Shown here: piece after piece, positions 35,082 through 47,232 of the stretch
How the letters are laid out: each line of letters starts with the position of its first letter
How positions within the stretch are numbered: position 1 is the stretch's first letter
Source: Dryas octopetala
Lineage: Eukaryota > Streptophyta > Magnoliopsida > Rosales > Rosaceae
Assembly (NCBI GenBank): GCA_963921425.1
Contig: OY992834.1
Coordinates: 22,209,923 to 22,273,922 of the forward strand
Length of the DNA stretch: 64,000 bases
Direction: 5' to 3'
Notes under the pieces: model-generated
The model's database searches: none
Told to the model about the DNA's origin: nothing
The model's input: the letters and a program-made list of their open reading frames with translations, nothing else
Program-made: the position numbers and the translations under genes

Positions 35082-36708
35082 TGTTCGTTAATTTTAATAC
35101 TTGCAGTGCACGAATCTATATATAATATAGATGGCAAGCAAGGTCGATCCCACGAGGACTATTGATGATCCTTAAATGATAATCCGAATGCTAAAACAGA
35201 AACAAGAAAATAAGAGACAAGCGGCTGCCCAAGCTGTCACGCCTAGGGCAGCTACTTACTTGAAATGAAACACACACGCACACACACGAGTTGGAGGGGA
35301 TTGTATGACTTGAGAACTTTACTATTAAAATTAAAAAGGAATTGCAAATTAAATCAAGAATGTATGGCTAATGGAAACTGAAATCAAAACAGCAAGTTGT
35401 TATGATTAATATCAAAGAGATGATGATACTAGGACTCTAGGACTTTACCACTAGACCTCATATTCAATGTCATGGTGCAATTTCTGAAACCTTTAATTCC
35501 TATTGATGAATGCATTCGCATATTCACCTATGGCATAGCATGAAATGCATGATTCCCCAAATGTACAAACTAGTGCATGGCGTCTACCCTAATTTGGTAC
35601 CCTAAATGCAACCTAGGCATGACATCTACCTAAGAATGCAGCAAGGTCCATTAACACACAAATGAGATTATGAATGCAAATAAAACCCTAAGGCATGGCG
35701 TCTACCTAGGTGCTTTAGTAATGATTCCACACAATCAGATTTTAGCCAATTACTAAGCCCTAGATTATTTATCACTCACATTAGGGGTTGATTGGTTGTC
35801 CTCACCCTAAATTGATTAAATTCTTGATGCAATAACCCTAGGTGATCAATCAAGGATTATAAACATATAGAGAACAATGATAACAGTGAAATCAAAATCA
35901 TCAAATCCATGGAATTAAATAAACAGCAACTACATCACCAATCCATTGAATATTCGGCCTAGGGCTGAATCCTAGGCCCTAGAAAATGTGATTAGTTCAT
36001 GCTAGAAAACAAGAACATCAAAGAAATCATGTTTTTCATCTAACAATTACAAGAAAACAGAAGAAGAAAAGAAAAAACCCAAGGAGAGCTCACGCCTCCA
36101 GCAGCAGCCCCTCTCTCTCTATTTTCTGATTTTTTTCCAAGTTTTCGGAACCCCCAAAATGAGAGAAAGAGATGTATATATAAGGGTGTGCGGCAGCTAG
36201 GGTTAGGGTTAGAAAAACTAGGGTGTGCGGCATGGGCTTGGCTTTTTGGAGCTGCCCTAGGGTTTCTTTCTCACATTTGCGCATGGTGTAGCTGAACCCT
36301 ATGGGCTTGCATGTAGCTGATTTCCTCCCCTAATGAGCCTCCAATAAATCAGAAATTAAAAGGAAATAAATAAGGTAATATCAAATCTGATTTTTAGAGC
36401 CCAATTAGGAAAGATAATCCTTGCAAGGTGCGGCCAGCCCTTCTCTTAGCACACACGCCACTTCCCATGTGGTTTGGGCTGGGCTTCCACTTCTTTCATG
36501 CTCTTGGACCCTCTCTTGATTTTGGGCTTCTCTTTAAACAACAAATATTCATTTAAGCTCAAAATGGGCTGATTTGCATCCATTTATTTCCTATGGGCTT
36601 TCCACCTACAGAAGATAGAAACACAAATAAATAACACAAAATATAGGGACTAAGTACTAAATACATGAAGATAGAGGGCCTAAAATGCATACATTTAAGG
36701 ACCCAACA
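35082..36708 (-). repeat. 5' LTR of gypsy element 1
   Basis: 1627 bp, near-identical to 22696-24366. It is followed on the right by ATTGTGGTTAAAG, which is H3 sequence. Confidence 0.95.
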
Positions 36709-36961
36709 ATTGTGGTTAAAGAAGCTGAAGTTATTTTGGGACTAATTTGTGACCTTTTGATACTGATTTTACTCTAGGATGAGCTTTCCGATTGAAGTAA
36801 GCCTCGAACAAGTTTCCTTTTAAGTTTAGGATTTGTTTTGGATTGTTAGGTGACGCTAGTTTGAGCTGGGAAGCTTTCGAGGTGTTTGAGGAGGTCATGT
36901 GGGTTTTAACTTGTTAATATTGTAAATCGTTGTGTTGGAACGAGTGTCGGGTGGGACGTGA
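36709..36961 (+). other. Right flank of gypsy element 1, probably rest of LTR H3
   Basis: 253 bp of unique-looking sequence ending GTCGGGTGGGACGTGA, immediately before the right 48-bp repeat. It does not end in the family's GTTACA. Confidence 0.45.
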
Positions 36962-37009
36962 GGTTTCTTTCTCATTTTATAAACAAGATCTAGAACTTAT
37001 AGGATCTAG
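36962..37009 (+). repeat. 48-bp direct repeat, right copy
   Basis: Same sequence as 20741-20788 with two differences. After it the sequence continues as the 3' LTR of gypsy element 2. Confidence 0.9.
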
Positions 37010-38128
37010 GCAAGGGAAAATTAACATAAAAGACTCAACTTGATAATATTCATGGTGGTGCTACCTGAGGTAAGGGCGTTTAGTGACCACCCATGAGCTT
37101 CTAACTAAAATAAAAGGATAAGAAGAAACAAAATAACATCTAAAATAAGAGAGCACAAATAATAATTAAATAAGCAACTAGATATTAAATAAACAACTAA
37201 ATAGCATAAAGAAAATAAAAGAGAAGAAAGAAGAAAGACATGAATTAAAATTTTATTTCATTCAATAAAAGTGCAACAAAATAAATAACATTCATATTCT
37301 CTCTTATACATCATAGCCAAGAGGCTTTGAAAGAGAAATCCTAGGAGTAGCTAAAAGAGGCAAAAAATTAAATGCAGAAGAAAAAGATGAAAATAAGGGC
37401 TGAAGGCTCCTTTAAATAGGCGAAGACTAGTCATGTGATGAGGAAAGAATCAGCACAAACGCTGGTGCAAGGCTAAAAATATTTTGGATCTCTGCCACAT
37501 GTCGCGCAGCAACGGGCTGGGAGGAGAGAGAGACATGCACGGGAGAAGAAAACTGGCTGCAGGCTGGGAACAGCTGCCCACCACATGTCGCCTTCTAGTT
37601 GGAGGAGAAGAAGATTAATGGAGACCGGCGGCTGGCTTGGCTACGTCTTGCAAGAAGCACGAAAATGCGTGATGGAGAGAGAAGAGAAGAAACGGTTGGC
37701 TCGGCTGCGCCTCAGCTTAGGCAGCTCACATGGGGCAGGTGTTGCGTGGAAAAAGATGGTGAGTGTGCCAGTTGTCGAGTAGAGGGAAGAAAGCCGTTGG
37801 CTTAAGCGGGCTGCAACTTGGGCTTCTCACTTCAATTCTTCTTCTCTCTGCGCTAGGGCGGCTTCATTTCTTTTTTTCTTTGCGACATTTTTTTTCTTCT
37901 CTTGTTTTGATTAAACCTGCAAAATAGAATAAAGCAAATTAATATAAACTTTAATACTAAAAATAATCAAGACTCCTAATAAAATTTAAAGAATTAGATA
38001 AAAACTAAAATTACTCAATATTTATCTAGAAATTTAAAAATATTAATTAAATCACAAAAATGCTAAAAAAACAATGACTAAAATGTAAAGTTTAAGGATA
38101 TGAAATATATTATAATATGAACTCAACA
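37010..38128 (-). repeat. 3' LTR of gypsy element 2, right portion
   Basis: Its right edge reads GAACTCAACA, directly followed by the polypurine tract (plus strand AATACCCCCAAACC). A CTATTTAAAGG box lies on the minus strand near 37411-37425. The small GC-rich frames at 37585-37805 lie in the likely leader and have no family likeness. Confidence 0.6.
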
Positions 38129-39759
38129 AATACCCCCAAACCTACATTTTACTAATCCTCAAACAAAACTAAAATAAAAAGAAATTGATTTCTTCAATTT
38201 TTCTAAGAGAAATTCTATTATTCAAATGCATAATCTTTGGAAACACAATTTATCTTCCCTAACATTTAAACATGCTCTGAATAATATAAACAAGAGATCA
38301 AATATTATTCAAAGTGGTAAAATCATTCTAAAGATTCTAAACTTAGAATGTATATGCATAAAGCCAACAAGAATGCAAATTTTAATCTCTAAGTAAAAGA
38401 AGAATTAAATCATCATTGGAAATTTTGCTTTGACTCCAATTCTCACAAGGTAAATCACTCACAAAATGAAGCACATGGAGATGGGTCGATTATTTTCTCT
38501 AAAGTAATATGTGACTATGAGTAAATGTGAACAATTTTCAAAGATAACTCACATATATGTATCATGGAGAATGAATTTATAAAGAAAAAAAAGATCTCAT
38601 AAAAGAAAATCAATTACATGAAAATGTTTGAATCAAGCACTTTAATTCCTACTCATTTTTTCTCCACATTCTAACCAACCTTTTCCTAAGATCAATAAGG
38701 CTTTTATTGGCTTGTAATGTAAGGTTAAGGTGGCAATATAAGACTTTTCTGAGAAATTTTATTTGAAACTAAACTGAAACTAGGGCAATTCTTTTTCTTT
38801 ACTTCTTTATTTTTTTTTTTTTTTTGACAAATGAATTTATTTAAAAGAAATAACAAGAGAGGTATTTAATGCCCTTTTTTTTTTAACATCTCGGAAAAGA
38901 AGATGATGGTGTTTGAACAAAAGAAAAGACTCAATAAAGGCTCAAACTAAATCAAAAATGGCCTAAAATCATTTCCTAGGTTGAGAAATGGTTATAATGC
39001 TTCAATTGCACTAAAGAAACTTTAAGTGTCATAATTCAAAATTCAATGTCATTTTCAAGTAATTTGACCAAACAAGAAAGAATAATGAGATCATTAACAA
39101 TAATATGTAGACCAAAGAAAAATTTAGAGATAAATGTATATCACTCACAAAAATAGAATGGCTTTAAACTTAATAGGGTCAAGTCTCCACTATTTTTCCT
39201 TATATAATCTAATTCAAAGTTCACTTTTCAATTTAAAAATGCATTTATTGGCTCAAGTGCAAATATATTTCAAGTTCAAGAATTTAAAAATGATTCTATC
39301 CTGAAAATAATATGAAATCTAACAAGAGATATTCTTATTTTGCATGCAAAAATAATAAAGTAGAAAATCATGTATTTCCTAAAGCTAAGCATTAAGTGTA
39401 AGAAAGTCAATCTCATTATAGTGAAGCAATCAACACAAAAACAAAACTAAGACTTTTTTTTTTAATTAGAAAATTAGACTAATAAAATACTAGAAGTTTC
39501 AAATAAAATTTCTAAACCCTACCTCCAAACCTAAATCAAACATTGTCTCCAATGATTTGAAATGAAGAACATGACAATGACAAGACAAAAGAAGGAAAAA
39601 AGTTAAAGGAAATTACCTGAAAGATGATACTCTTAATTCTTTACACTTACCAACAATGAAACTCAACAAAATAATGAATGATAAATCCCAAAGATATAAG
39701 GAAAGTATGCATATAACAAAACAAAAGAAAATCCTAAAACATTAGCTAATCAAAAAACA
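38129..39759 (-). other. 3' noncoding region of gypsy element 2
   Basis: Polypurine tract at the left edge, then 1.6 kb of AT-rich DNA without a reading frame of note. Confidence 0.6.
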
Positions 39760-42130
39760 TCAAGTATGATAAACAGAATCACAAAATAAGACCTCCTCAA
39801 CCTCAGAATTGTGAAACTCAAGAAATGGTTTCAATATTTGACCATTGACTTTAAACAAATCACCATTTTTAGGATTTTCAATTTCAACCGCCCCATGAGG
39901 ATAAACAGTGCGAACAAGGAAAGGACCAGTCCAACGAAACTTCAATTTGCCAGAAAAAAGATGCAAACGAGAATTATACAAAAGAACTTTTTGATTAGGT
40001 GAAAATGTTTTCCTCAAAATGTGTTTATCGTAGAACACCTTCATACGGTCCTTCTAGGTTTTAGCAAAATTGTAAACATCTTTCATTAATTCCTTAAGCT
40101 CATTTAACTAGAGCTTCCTATGGGTCTCTACTTTGTCTAGAGCAAAATTAAATTGTTTTATGGTCCAAAACGTTCTATGTTCCAATTTAACAAATAGATG
40201 ACACGCTTTCTCAAAAACTAAGCAGTAAGGAGACATTCCAATAGGGTTTTAAAAGCAGTTTGGTAAGCCCACAATGCATTAACGAGTCGCAAAGACCAAT
40301 CTTTTTGGGACGGGTTGATCGTTTTCTCTCAGATATGCTTAATCTCCCTATTAGAAATCTCAACTTAACCACTTGTTTGGGGATGGTAAGGAGTGGCAAC
40401 TCGATGGGTGACTCCGTAATTTTTTATCAAGTTTTCAAATGGCTTATTACAAAAGTGTTTACCACCATTTCCAATGATAGCGCGTGGGGTCCCAAATCGA
40501 GTGAAAATATTTTCCTTCAAGAAATGAAACACTACCCTATGGTCATTGGTTTTACATGCAATTGCCTCTACCCATTTGGATACATAATCCACACCCACAA
40601 GTATGTACAAATTGCCAAAGGAATTAGGAAAAGGTCCCATAAAATCAATACCCCAAACATCAAAGATTTCTACAACAAGGATTGGGTTCAAAGGCATCAC
40701 GTTTCTCCTAGTGAGACTCTCCAACTTTTGGCATCTCTCACAAAATTGACAATACACATGGGCATCACGGAAAATGGAAGGCCAATAGAAATCACATTGA
40801 AGGATCTTGACGGCAGTTTTCTTAGCACTAAAATGGCATCCACAAGCATGGTCATGACAAAAAGAAATGATATTGGATTGCTCACTATTCGGGACACATC
40901 TCCTAATGATTTGATCGGGGCAATATTTATACAAGTAAGGATCATCCCAAAAATAATGCTTGACCCTAACTAGAAACTTAGATCTATCTTGCTTGGTCCA
41001 ATGGTAAGACATCTTATTAGTAACAAGGAAATTCACAATATCTGCATACCATGGTGTTTGGGAAACAAGCATAAATTGCTTATCAGGAAATGTCTCGGTG
41101 ATGGAATGGACTACTTACATTACTCAACTATCAACCTAGAAAGATAGTCGGAAACCACATTCTTGGACCCCTTTTTGTTACAAATTTCGATGTCAAATTC
41201 TTAGAGCAAAAGGATCCAACGGATTAGGCGGGATTTCGCATTTTTTTTAGACAAAAGGTATTTCAAAGCCGCATGATTAAAATAAACAATAACCTTAGTG
41301 CTTAAAAGGTAAGACCTAAACTTGTCTAACGCAAAGACAACCGCCAAGAGTTCTTTTTCAGTGGTGAAATAGTTGAGTTGGGCATCAGTACTGAGGGTTT
41401 TGCTTGCATGCATAGCAAATGACATGGGGCAACCTACCAACTTGTTGCCCCAAAACGGCACCTATGGCTAGTCGGATGCTTCACACATAATCTCAAAGGG
41501 CTCACTCCAGATGGGTGGTCGAATGATGGGAGTGGAGGTCAACAAAGACTTAAGTTTATAAAAGGTACAAACACAATCATCATCAAAGACAAATGAAGAA
41601 ACCTTGGCAAGTAAATTGCACAAAGGACGTGAAATTTTGCTAAAATCCTTGATGAATCTTCTATAAAAACCGGTATGTCCTAAGAATAATTTAATTTCCT
41701 TAACAGTTCGTGGAGGTGAAAGATTAAAAATTAGATCAACTTTAGACTTATCAACCTCAATTCCCTTAGAAGAAATTACATACCCTAATATAATACCATT
41801 TTTGACCATGAAGTGACAATTTTTCTAATTCAAAAAAAGATTTTTCTCCTTGCAACAAATTAAGACCAAAGAAAGGTGATGCAAACATTCATCAAAAAAG
41901 GACCCAAAGACGAAGAAATCATTCATAAAAATCTCAAGAAATCGCTCTACCATATCAGCAAAAATGGAAATCATGCACCTTTGAAAGGTGGCGAGTGCAT
42001 TGCACAACCCAAAGGGCGTGCGATGGTAAGCGAAAGTACCAAATGGGCAAGTGAAGGTGGTCTTTTCTTGGTCCTTGGGTGCAATGGGGATTTGGTTAAG
42101 AAAGTTATCGAAAATTTTCCAACTACTTGG
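39760..42130 (-). pseudogene. pol remains of gypsy element 2
   Basis: On the minus strand: parts of reverse transcriptase (about 42120-41470) with a YRRFIKDFSKI stretch; RNase H (about 41460-41200) with [20 protein letters not shown]; integrase (about 41070-40260) with [32 protein letters not shown] and TPYHPQTSG; and the integrase C-terminal module (about 40040-39760) with FRWTGPFLVRTVYPHGAVEI. It is clearly Ty3/gypsy, more decayed than element 1, broken in many places, and lacks gag and protease in this window. Confidence 0.85.
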
Positions 42131-42140
42131 GAAAGCACAA

Positions 42141-42927
42141 TGTAAAAGTTATCAAAAATTTTCCTTTCCATTTATATTCAAAATTTGAGTTCATTCAGAA
42201 TACGGCCAAACCGGTCACCAAGAAAAGGGAAGTACAAATAAACTACAAGTACGGTTGTAATACAGAGCGAAGTGCCTCCTAACTCTCGGCTCCAGCTTGT
42301 TCAATAGCCTCGCGTTCTTTTTGTTTTTGCTTGAAATCTTCCACATTATGTGTTAAGGCTTGATGTATGGCGACATCATCTTTCATCTTTATAAGCATTC
42401 GGCGAAGATTGGAGGCATTCTCTTCTTTCTCTTTCCTCAACATCACCACCCTAGCCTCAGCTTTGATGATTTGTTGGTCAATGGTGGACTGAGTTTTCTT
42501 CAGCTCCTTGTATTTTCGGCTGAATTTTCGCCGCCAAATTCTCAAGTTTCTTGGCCACCTCTTGACCAGTAGAGACTTCGCGAGCGATCCTCTGAGAAAT
42601 TTGGAGGTCAATCTCAGCGGAAGCAAGCTTGCTTTTGACAAAGTCCATGTTAGAAGCTTTGAAGAAATTAGCACCAAGGAGAACCTTGAGGGAGGGGGAG
42701 AGTAATACTTTTAGGGGATTGAACCTTTGGTAAGTCCATGTTCCTTGCTTGCCATACAATCACTTTATTTAAGAAGAAAGATCCGGCGCAACTTACACAG
42801 CTAATCAAACAATTTCTGTTACGGCCATCTTGGCCGAGAGCAGTGGCACTTTCCCGCAACTACTAGGACTACAGTGCTATCTGTCAGGATTCCCAACGGA
42901 CTCTCGCCATAGGTTTTGGGGGTAACA
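42141..42927 (+). repeat. Possible LTR followed by a primer-binding-like site
   Basis: The right edge GGGGGTAACA is followed after five bases by TGGTACGCCTAGTGAGACC (42933-42951). This has the form of a retrotransposon primer site, as its complement ends in CCA. The left edge at TGTAAAAGTT is a guess. If correct this is the 5' LTR of a plus-strand element whose body is missing. Confidence 0.35.
42279..42759 (-). pseudogene. Coiled-coil-like frames antisense to the possible LTR
   Basis: Two overlapping minus-strand frames read like one coiled-coil protein end. The first has NMDFVKSKLASAEIDLQISQ and EVAKKLENLAAKIQ. The second has KELKKTQSTIDQQIIKAEAR and NVEDFKQKQKEREAIEQAG, then a stop. Heptad spacing and charge pattern are strong. 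It resembles the C-terminal coiled coils of plant mobile-domain type proteins, but I cannot prove the family. It overlaps the possible plus-strand LTR, so it may be an antisense gene carried by a retroelement. Confidence 0.35.
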
Positions 42928-42959
42928 TAATTTGGTACGCCTAGTGAGACCCATTTGCA

Positions 42960-43451
42960 TCATTCGTTGAATGACTGCAACAAGATCATTTCAAGCAACG
43001 ATTGACGTACACGACATGCAAATGCATGCAAGTGACACTCACACCCATGCAATGATTTCTTGAAACACTCTGCAGTCACACGTTTCTTATCATTTTTAAC
43101 ATACACGAACCTGAAACCTAACTCAACCGCATACTTCACCAATTTCTCCCAAAATTCCAGAGCACCACCTTCAAACTTTTGGCCAACCTCACAAATATAG
43201 CCCTCCCATTCTGTGGACTTATACCTCTGCGCTTCAACTAACCCAAACTTCCCTAAATACTCATTCTCATCAATAACCATACTCATGTGACTTTCAGATA
43301 CACACACAGATGCATATGTTGATGCAAATCCTTTATTATTAGCAGTAAGATTGGTCATGTCATCACTAACAAATATATAAATCTCTACAATGTCAGCCTT
43401 CAAAACTCTAAACAGCATTAGCATAATATGAACATCAACATCTTTTTCCAA
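42960..43451 (-). pseudogene. MULE (MuDR-type) transposase, N-terminal fragment
   Basis: The 163-residue minus-strand frame contains LEFWEKLVKYAVELGFRFVY, KNDKKRVTAECF and GCECHLHAFACRV. Together these are the MuDR N-terminal DNA-binding domain (DBD_Tnp_Mut) of plant MULE transposases, with the conserved cysteine and histidine pattern CF..GC..HLHA. A full protein has 600-800 residues with a DDE core and SWIM zinc finger after this point; none of that follows, because the sequence changes to the LTR-like region near 42960. The upstream side is separated from possible 5' MULE sequence (about 53919-54760) by the CACTA-like element. It is an inactive fragment. Confidence 0.75.
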
Positions 43452-43595
43452 ATTTACTTGCTTTTTACCGATAAAACATATTTTAACACAAAACTACCAG
43501 GTTTTAGTGTCATAAACCTAGAACAAACCTTGTTGCACAGAGCAGAGTATGTAGTACTTTCCAATAAAACCAACATATATCACTAAATCTGTCCC

Positions 43596-43947
43596 TACTA
43601 CAACAAAATTGTCAATAGATATCAGTCGTGAACTGATATCTAATTGGGTAGTCGTCTGATATAGCGAGTCGTGATATCTAATGTTCACATTTTAGATATC
43701 AGTTTTTAACTAATATGTAAATATTTTTATATATCATTTTTTTTTCCAACCTGATATCCTAAATACAAAATAGATATCCAATTTTATATTATTTCTGATA
43801 TCTACAAAATCCGAGTACCAATAGTTCTAGTCAATAGATATCGTATTTAATACTAATACTGATATATAACCCGGTATCAATATCATGTTTAAGGTAGAAT
43901 ATGATATAAAACCATGGTATCAATATTAGCTATATGGTAGAATATGA
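43596..43947 (+). repeat. Left terminal and subterminal repeats of the CACTA-like element
   Basis: About ten GATATC-type motifs in 350 bp, in both orientations, following the terminal TACTACAACAAAA. Confidence 0.65.
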
Positions 43948-45417
43948 TGTAACACCCCGAACCTCAGGCCCATAAATGCACTGAAACCTTGACATTTAAA
44001 CCTCTTTTCAAAGTATGAGTCATGCACTTAACATAATAAATAAATACATTTGATAAATCATAGTGTGAGCCTAAAACATTTATGTAAAATTCATTGTATA
44101 AAATCGGTTAAATCAAATTAAAATGGGTCCCACTGCCTTGACTTCTCCTCACTACCTCCTCAGCTTGCTATGGTACACCGGGTCATTCAAACAAACCCGG
44201 TAAGCTCACTAGAGCTCGTATGAGTGAAATGACTTAAACAATAATCCTCAAATAATCCTCAAATAATCCTTCAATTTCCATGCTCAAAAATAATCCACAA
44301 TAAAACCCATAATTACTCAAATCGCATAATAATTTCATCAACAATTTCATCCAAGCATCAAGACAAATATAATTCCTCAAGTTCACATCATAATTCCACC
44401 AAAAATAATAATAATCATTCTGCAATTCAATTGCCTAATCATCAACTATTAACCTCAACCTCAAATCATTCCCGTCTTAAATTTAATAACCTCAAAGAAT
44501 AATTACCATCACTTCCATTCTCAAGATTCAAGCCTAGACATTACCAAATCCTAGCCAAACCAAATCCTACCAAACATATGCACGCAAGCACACAAAGCAA
44601 CAAAACAAATTATCTAATTTCACTCACTGTTTAACCACGTAAAATAACAAAAATGCCCTTCTTGGCTCCTTTGCTTGGATCTCCAATCCGGCAGCATAAC
44701 AGCATCCACAATGAGATTTCCCGAGCCCGTGTACCTATTAAGACCAGACAATCAATAAATACAATTCAGAAACACAATTGGGCCACTGAACGGCCGAAAC
44801 GGGCGACCGCCACCACACATGGTGGCTGCCCCGACCTAGAACAGCACACAAAACGCACCAAAAACAACGACGGACCTTTGAAAAGACTCCTGGAGTTTCC
44901 GAAAAGCCACAACAACTGAGAAAACTACCAAAATCGCCGCCACACAAAGCGAAGCTAGAGTGGCCGTGGCTGCAAAATAGGAGAATCGGAATCGAATCAC
45001 AAATGGCTCAAACTAAGTACACAAACACGAAGGAGACGTCGAGAGGAGCCAAAACGATACCTGAGTCGACGGCCAAATCTCGCCGGAAATGGCCGAAATT
45101 TGACGAAGAAGTCGTCAGCCTTGGAACTTTGATTCGCCGCCATGGGAGATCGCCGGAGCCAGGGAAGCACATGGGCAGTCTCGCCGTGACGAGAGGAAGA
45201 CAACCCAGGTGATGTGAGGTCGCGTCGTTGCAGAAAAAGTGAGATCGTCGCCGAAGCTCCAAGGATCGGCCTCAGCTGGTTCGTGAGTCGGGGGAGATTT
45301 CTGGGCTGCGCTGCCACCAGGGGGAGGAAGAAGGAAGAACGGCGAAGAGATCTGGGCCGGTCCCGTTGCTAGCCATGGCCGGATGCGCCGGTGGCAGGCG
45401 TGGCGAAGGTGAGAGGC

Positions 45418-45491
<74 letters not shown>

Positions 45492-45841
45492 CGGGAGAGG
45501 AGAGAGAATGGGATAAAAATCTGGTTTTTGGGTTTTAAAACCCCTTTTGTAAAAATTACAAAATTGCCCTTTACTTCAAATGTTCGTAACTTTCAAACCA
45601 TAACTTCGATTGACGCGTGCCTTGTGTCTACGAACTCGTGAACTCGAGACCTTTCTTTCATGCCCAAAGTCAAAGACGAAAGTCCATTAGTTTTAAAAGT
45701 CAACTTTGGGTCAAGCCCAATTTGAAACAAAAATTTAAAATTAAATCAAAACCCTTTTTATTTTATGAATAAATCTCAAAATCCTTAAAATAAATATTCA
45801 AAATATTTAAAATAATTATTTGGAAAATACGGAGTCTCACA
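43948..45841 (-). mobile_element. Solo LTR, TGTAACG family, short form without minisatellite
   Basis: Plus-strand ends are TGTAACACCCCGAACC at 43948 and ACGGAGTCTCACA at 45841. Flanking pentamers TATGA and TTTGA form a target duplication with one difference. At 1894 bp it lacks the minisatellite segment but keeps the CCGGGT hairpin (44176-44205), exon-like block (about 44635-44745) and the longest GA tract of the window. Confidence 0.85.
45420..45489 (-). repeat. (GA)n tract, about 70 bp
   Basis: A nearly pure AG run in the leader of the LTR 43948-45841, downstream on its strand of a GGTTTTAAAACCC box near 45529-45545. Confidence 0.9.
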
Positions 45842-47232
45842 TTTGATATGTAATCTCAATATCAATATCAAGTATGAAACAGGCCATGATATCTAATCAT
45901 TGCTATATATATCAGGTCTGAGAGATAATCTGATATCAAAATAGTATAACATTTCAGTTTTTAGACCAAAACTGATGTTTATTATTTCAAGTTTAAAAAA
46001 GAGATTTGGAATGTATGATATATATTAGTTTTTTTTTCACCTAAAAGGGATATCAATGGATTGAGCATACAATTATGCCTGTAATTTGAAATGGCCTGAA
46101 ATTTGTGTAAGTATAAAATCTTTCATTCTCATATATTTCATATGTCAATTACCAATAACATTCAAAGTACCCAAAAAGGAATTATTACAATACAATATCC
46201 AACAAGTAGTTCTATAGTTAGAGAAATACATAAGGACTTACTAAGGTATGATTGATGGTACTAATTTGAAGATCCGAAGCAGACAACTTCATCTACCTAG
46301 TGGAGTAGATCGAATCATTCACATCTTAAAGTTGTGTTGATTGAGACTAAATATACATAAACTCTTCTCATGAACACTAGACCTGCAAAGCATAATGCAA
46401 CGGTCTTCAATATTATTGGCTAATATACTGAACAAATGGTCCAAGATTTAAAAACAAAATCACAACAATACACACAAGGAAAGAATCTATACCCAATGTT
46501 GTACATAATAAATAAAAAAATTGGTAGTGATGAATATAAGGCAATTAAAGGCAAACTGCAAAGGCAACCTGCACCCAATTAAAGGCAAAAGCAAAGACAA
46601 TTTTCCCAAGTATGAAAATAAGAGATATCTTAAAGTGTTAATATCTGAGCAAAGCATCACCACCAAATCAAAAAAAAGAACCAATTCATAACAAAATAAT
46701 AAAATGCAGTAGCCAGACCAAAGAACTCAATAATGAAAACAACAATGCAATTTCAAAACCTCCAAAATTGATGAACTGGCATCCAAACTCAAATAAAATC
46801 ATAACCATATAAGCAAGCAGCTCAAAACTAAAATAAAATCCTCACTTTGTATGGAAATCCTTAACCAACTAGAAAGAAAAATCAGAAAACAACCCAAAAA
46901 TCAAGATAGGAAAAAAAAAACAACATATGAAATAAACCAACATATGAACTGACCAAAAGCAGGTAAGACACAAGTATATTGAACCAAAAAAAAAAAACAA
47001 TTGGGCATGATTAACTAAATGGTCTATATATGAGGGATAAGCATAACATGGTTGAACTTGTAAGAATGGTTGGGAAATTAATATTGAAATGTTGATACAA
47101 TATAATTTACCACAAGGACTCGTGTCATAATTAAGGGTAGTCTACTCAACTGACACTAAAAAAACCATATAACCAACAAAATTAAAGAAATACAAAAAGC
47201 TAGAAGAAAAAGGCTGTAAAACTTTAACATAC
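45842..47232. other. Interior of the CACTA-like element, no gene seen
   Basis: More GATATC motifs to about 45930, then AT-rich sequence without credible frames. Confidence 0.5.

Larger units (their letters stand above)
22696..36708 (-). mobile_element. Ty3/gypsy element 1 with both LTRs, minus strand
   Basis: Both LTRs are present (22696-24366 and 35082-36708), each from TGTTCGTTAA to GGACCCAACA on the plus strand. Next to the right LTR a primer site TGGCACCGTTGCCGGGGA (35076-35059, minus) is close to the complement of tRNA-Asp. Next to the left LTR lies a polypurine tract AAGTTTGGGGGAAT. Gag-pol order is gag, protease, RT, RNase H, integrase, as in Ty3/gypsy. The DLGASVNLMP protease and tRNA-Asp primer fit the Athila/Tat side of the family. 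A solo LTR (24768-27747) is nested in it, leaving about 11 kb of its own. The coding part is broken, with about half a dozen breaks. The LTRs differ only at scattered bases and small length changes, so insertion was recent. I see no convincing 5-bp target duplication (GTTGA left, ATTGT right). Confidence 0.9.
19776..42130 (-). mobile_element. Ty3/gypsy element 2, minus strand, incomplete, carrying a 16-kb nested block
   Basis: Parts on the minus strand, right to left: a degraded pol region (about 42130-39760), 3' noncoding DNA (39759-38129), a polypurine tract GGTTTGGGGGTATT (38129-38142), and the 3' LTR starting TGTTGAGTTC at 38128. That LTR continues to 37010, is interrupted by the nested block 20789-36961, and resumes from 20788 to about 19776. 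It holds a GCAAGTGCACGAGTCGCAG motif near 19830, close to its end as in other plant gypsy LTRs. No 5' LTR or gag is seen at the right side. The element is broken, with many breaks, and looks old compared with the element nested inside it. Confidence 0.65.

Noticed and set aside
22691-36713. 5-bp target duplication for gypsy element 1
   Set aside because: Left flank GTTGA and right flank ATTGT do not match, so no duplication is claimed.
37585-37805. Two overlapping frames of 65-68 residues
   Set aside because: They lie in the likely leader of the gypsy element 2 LTR, with no family likeness.
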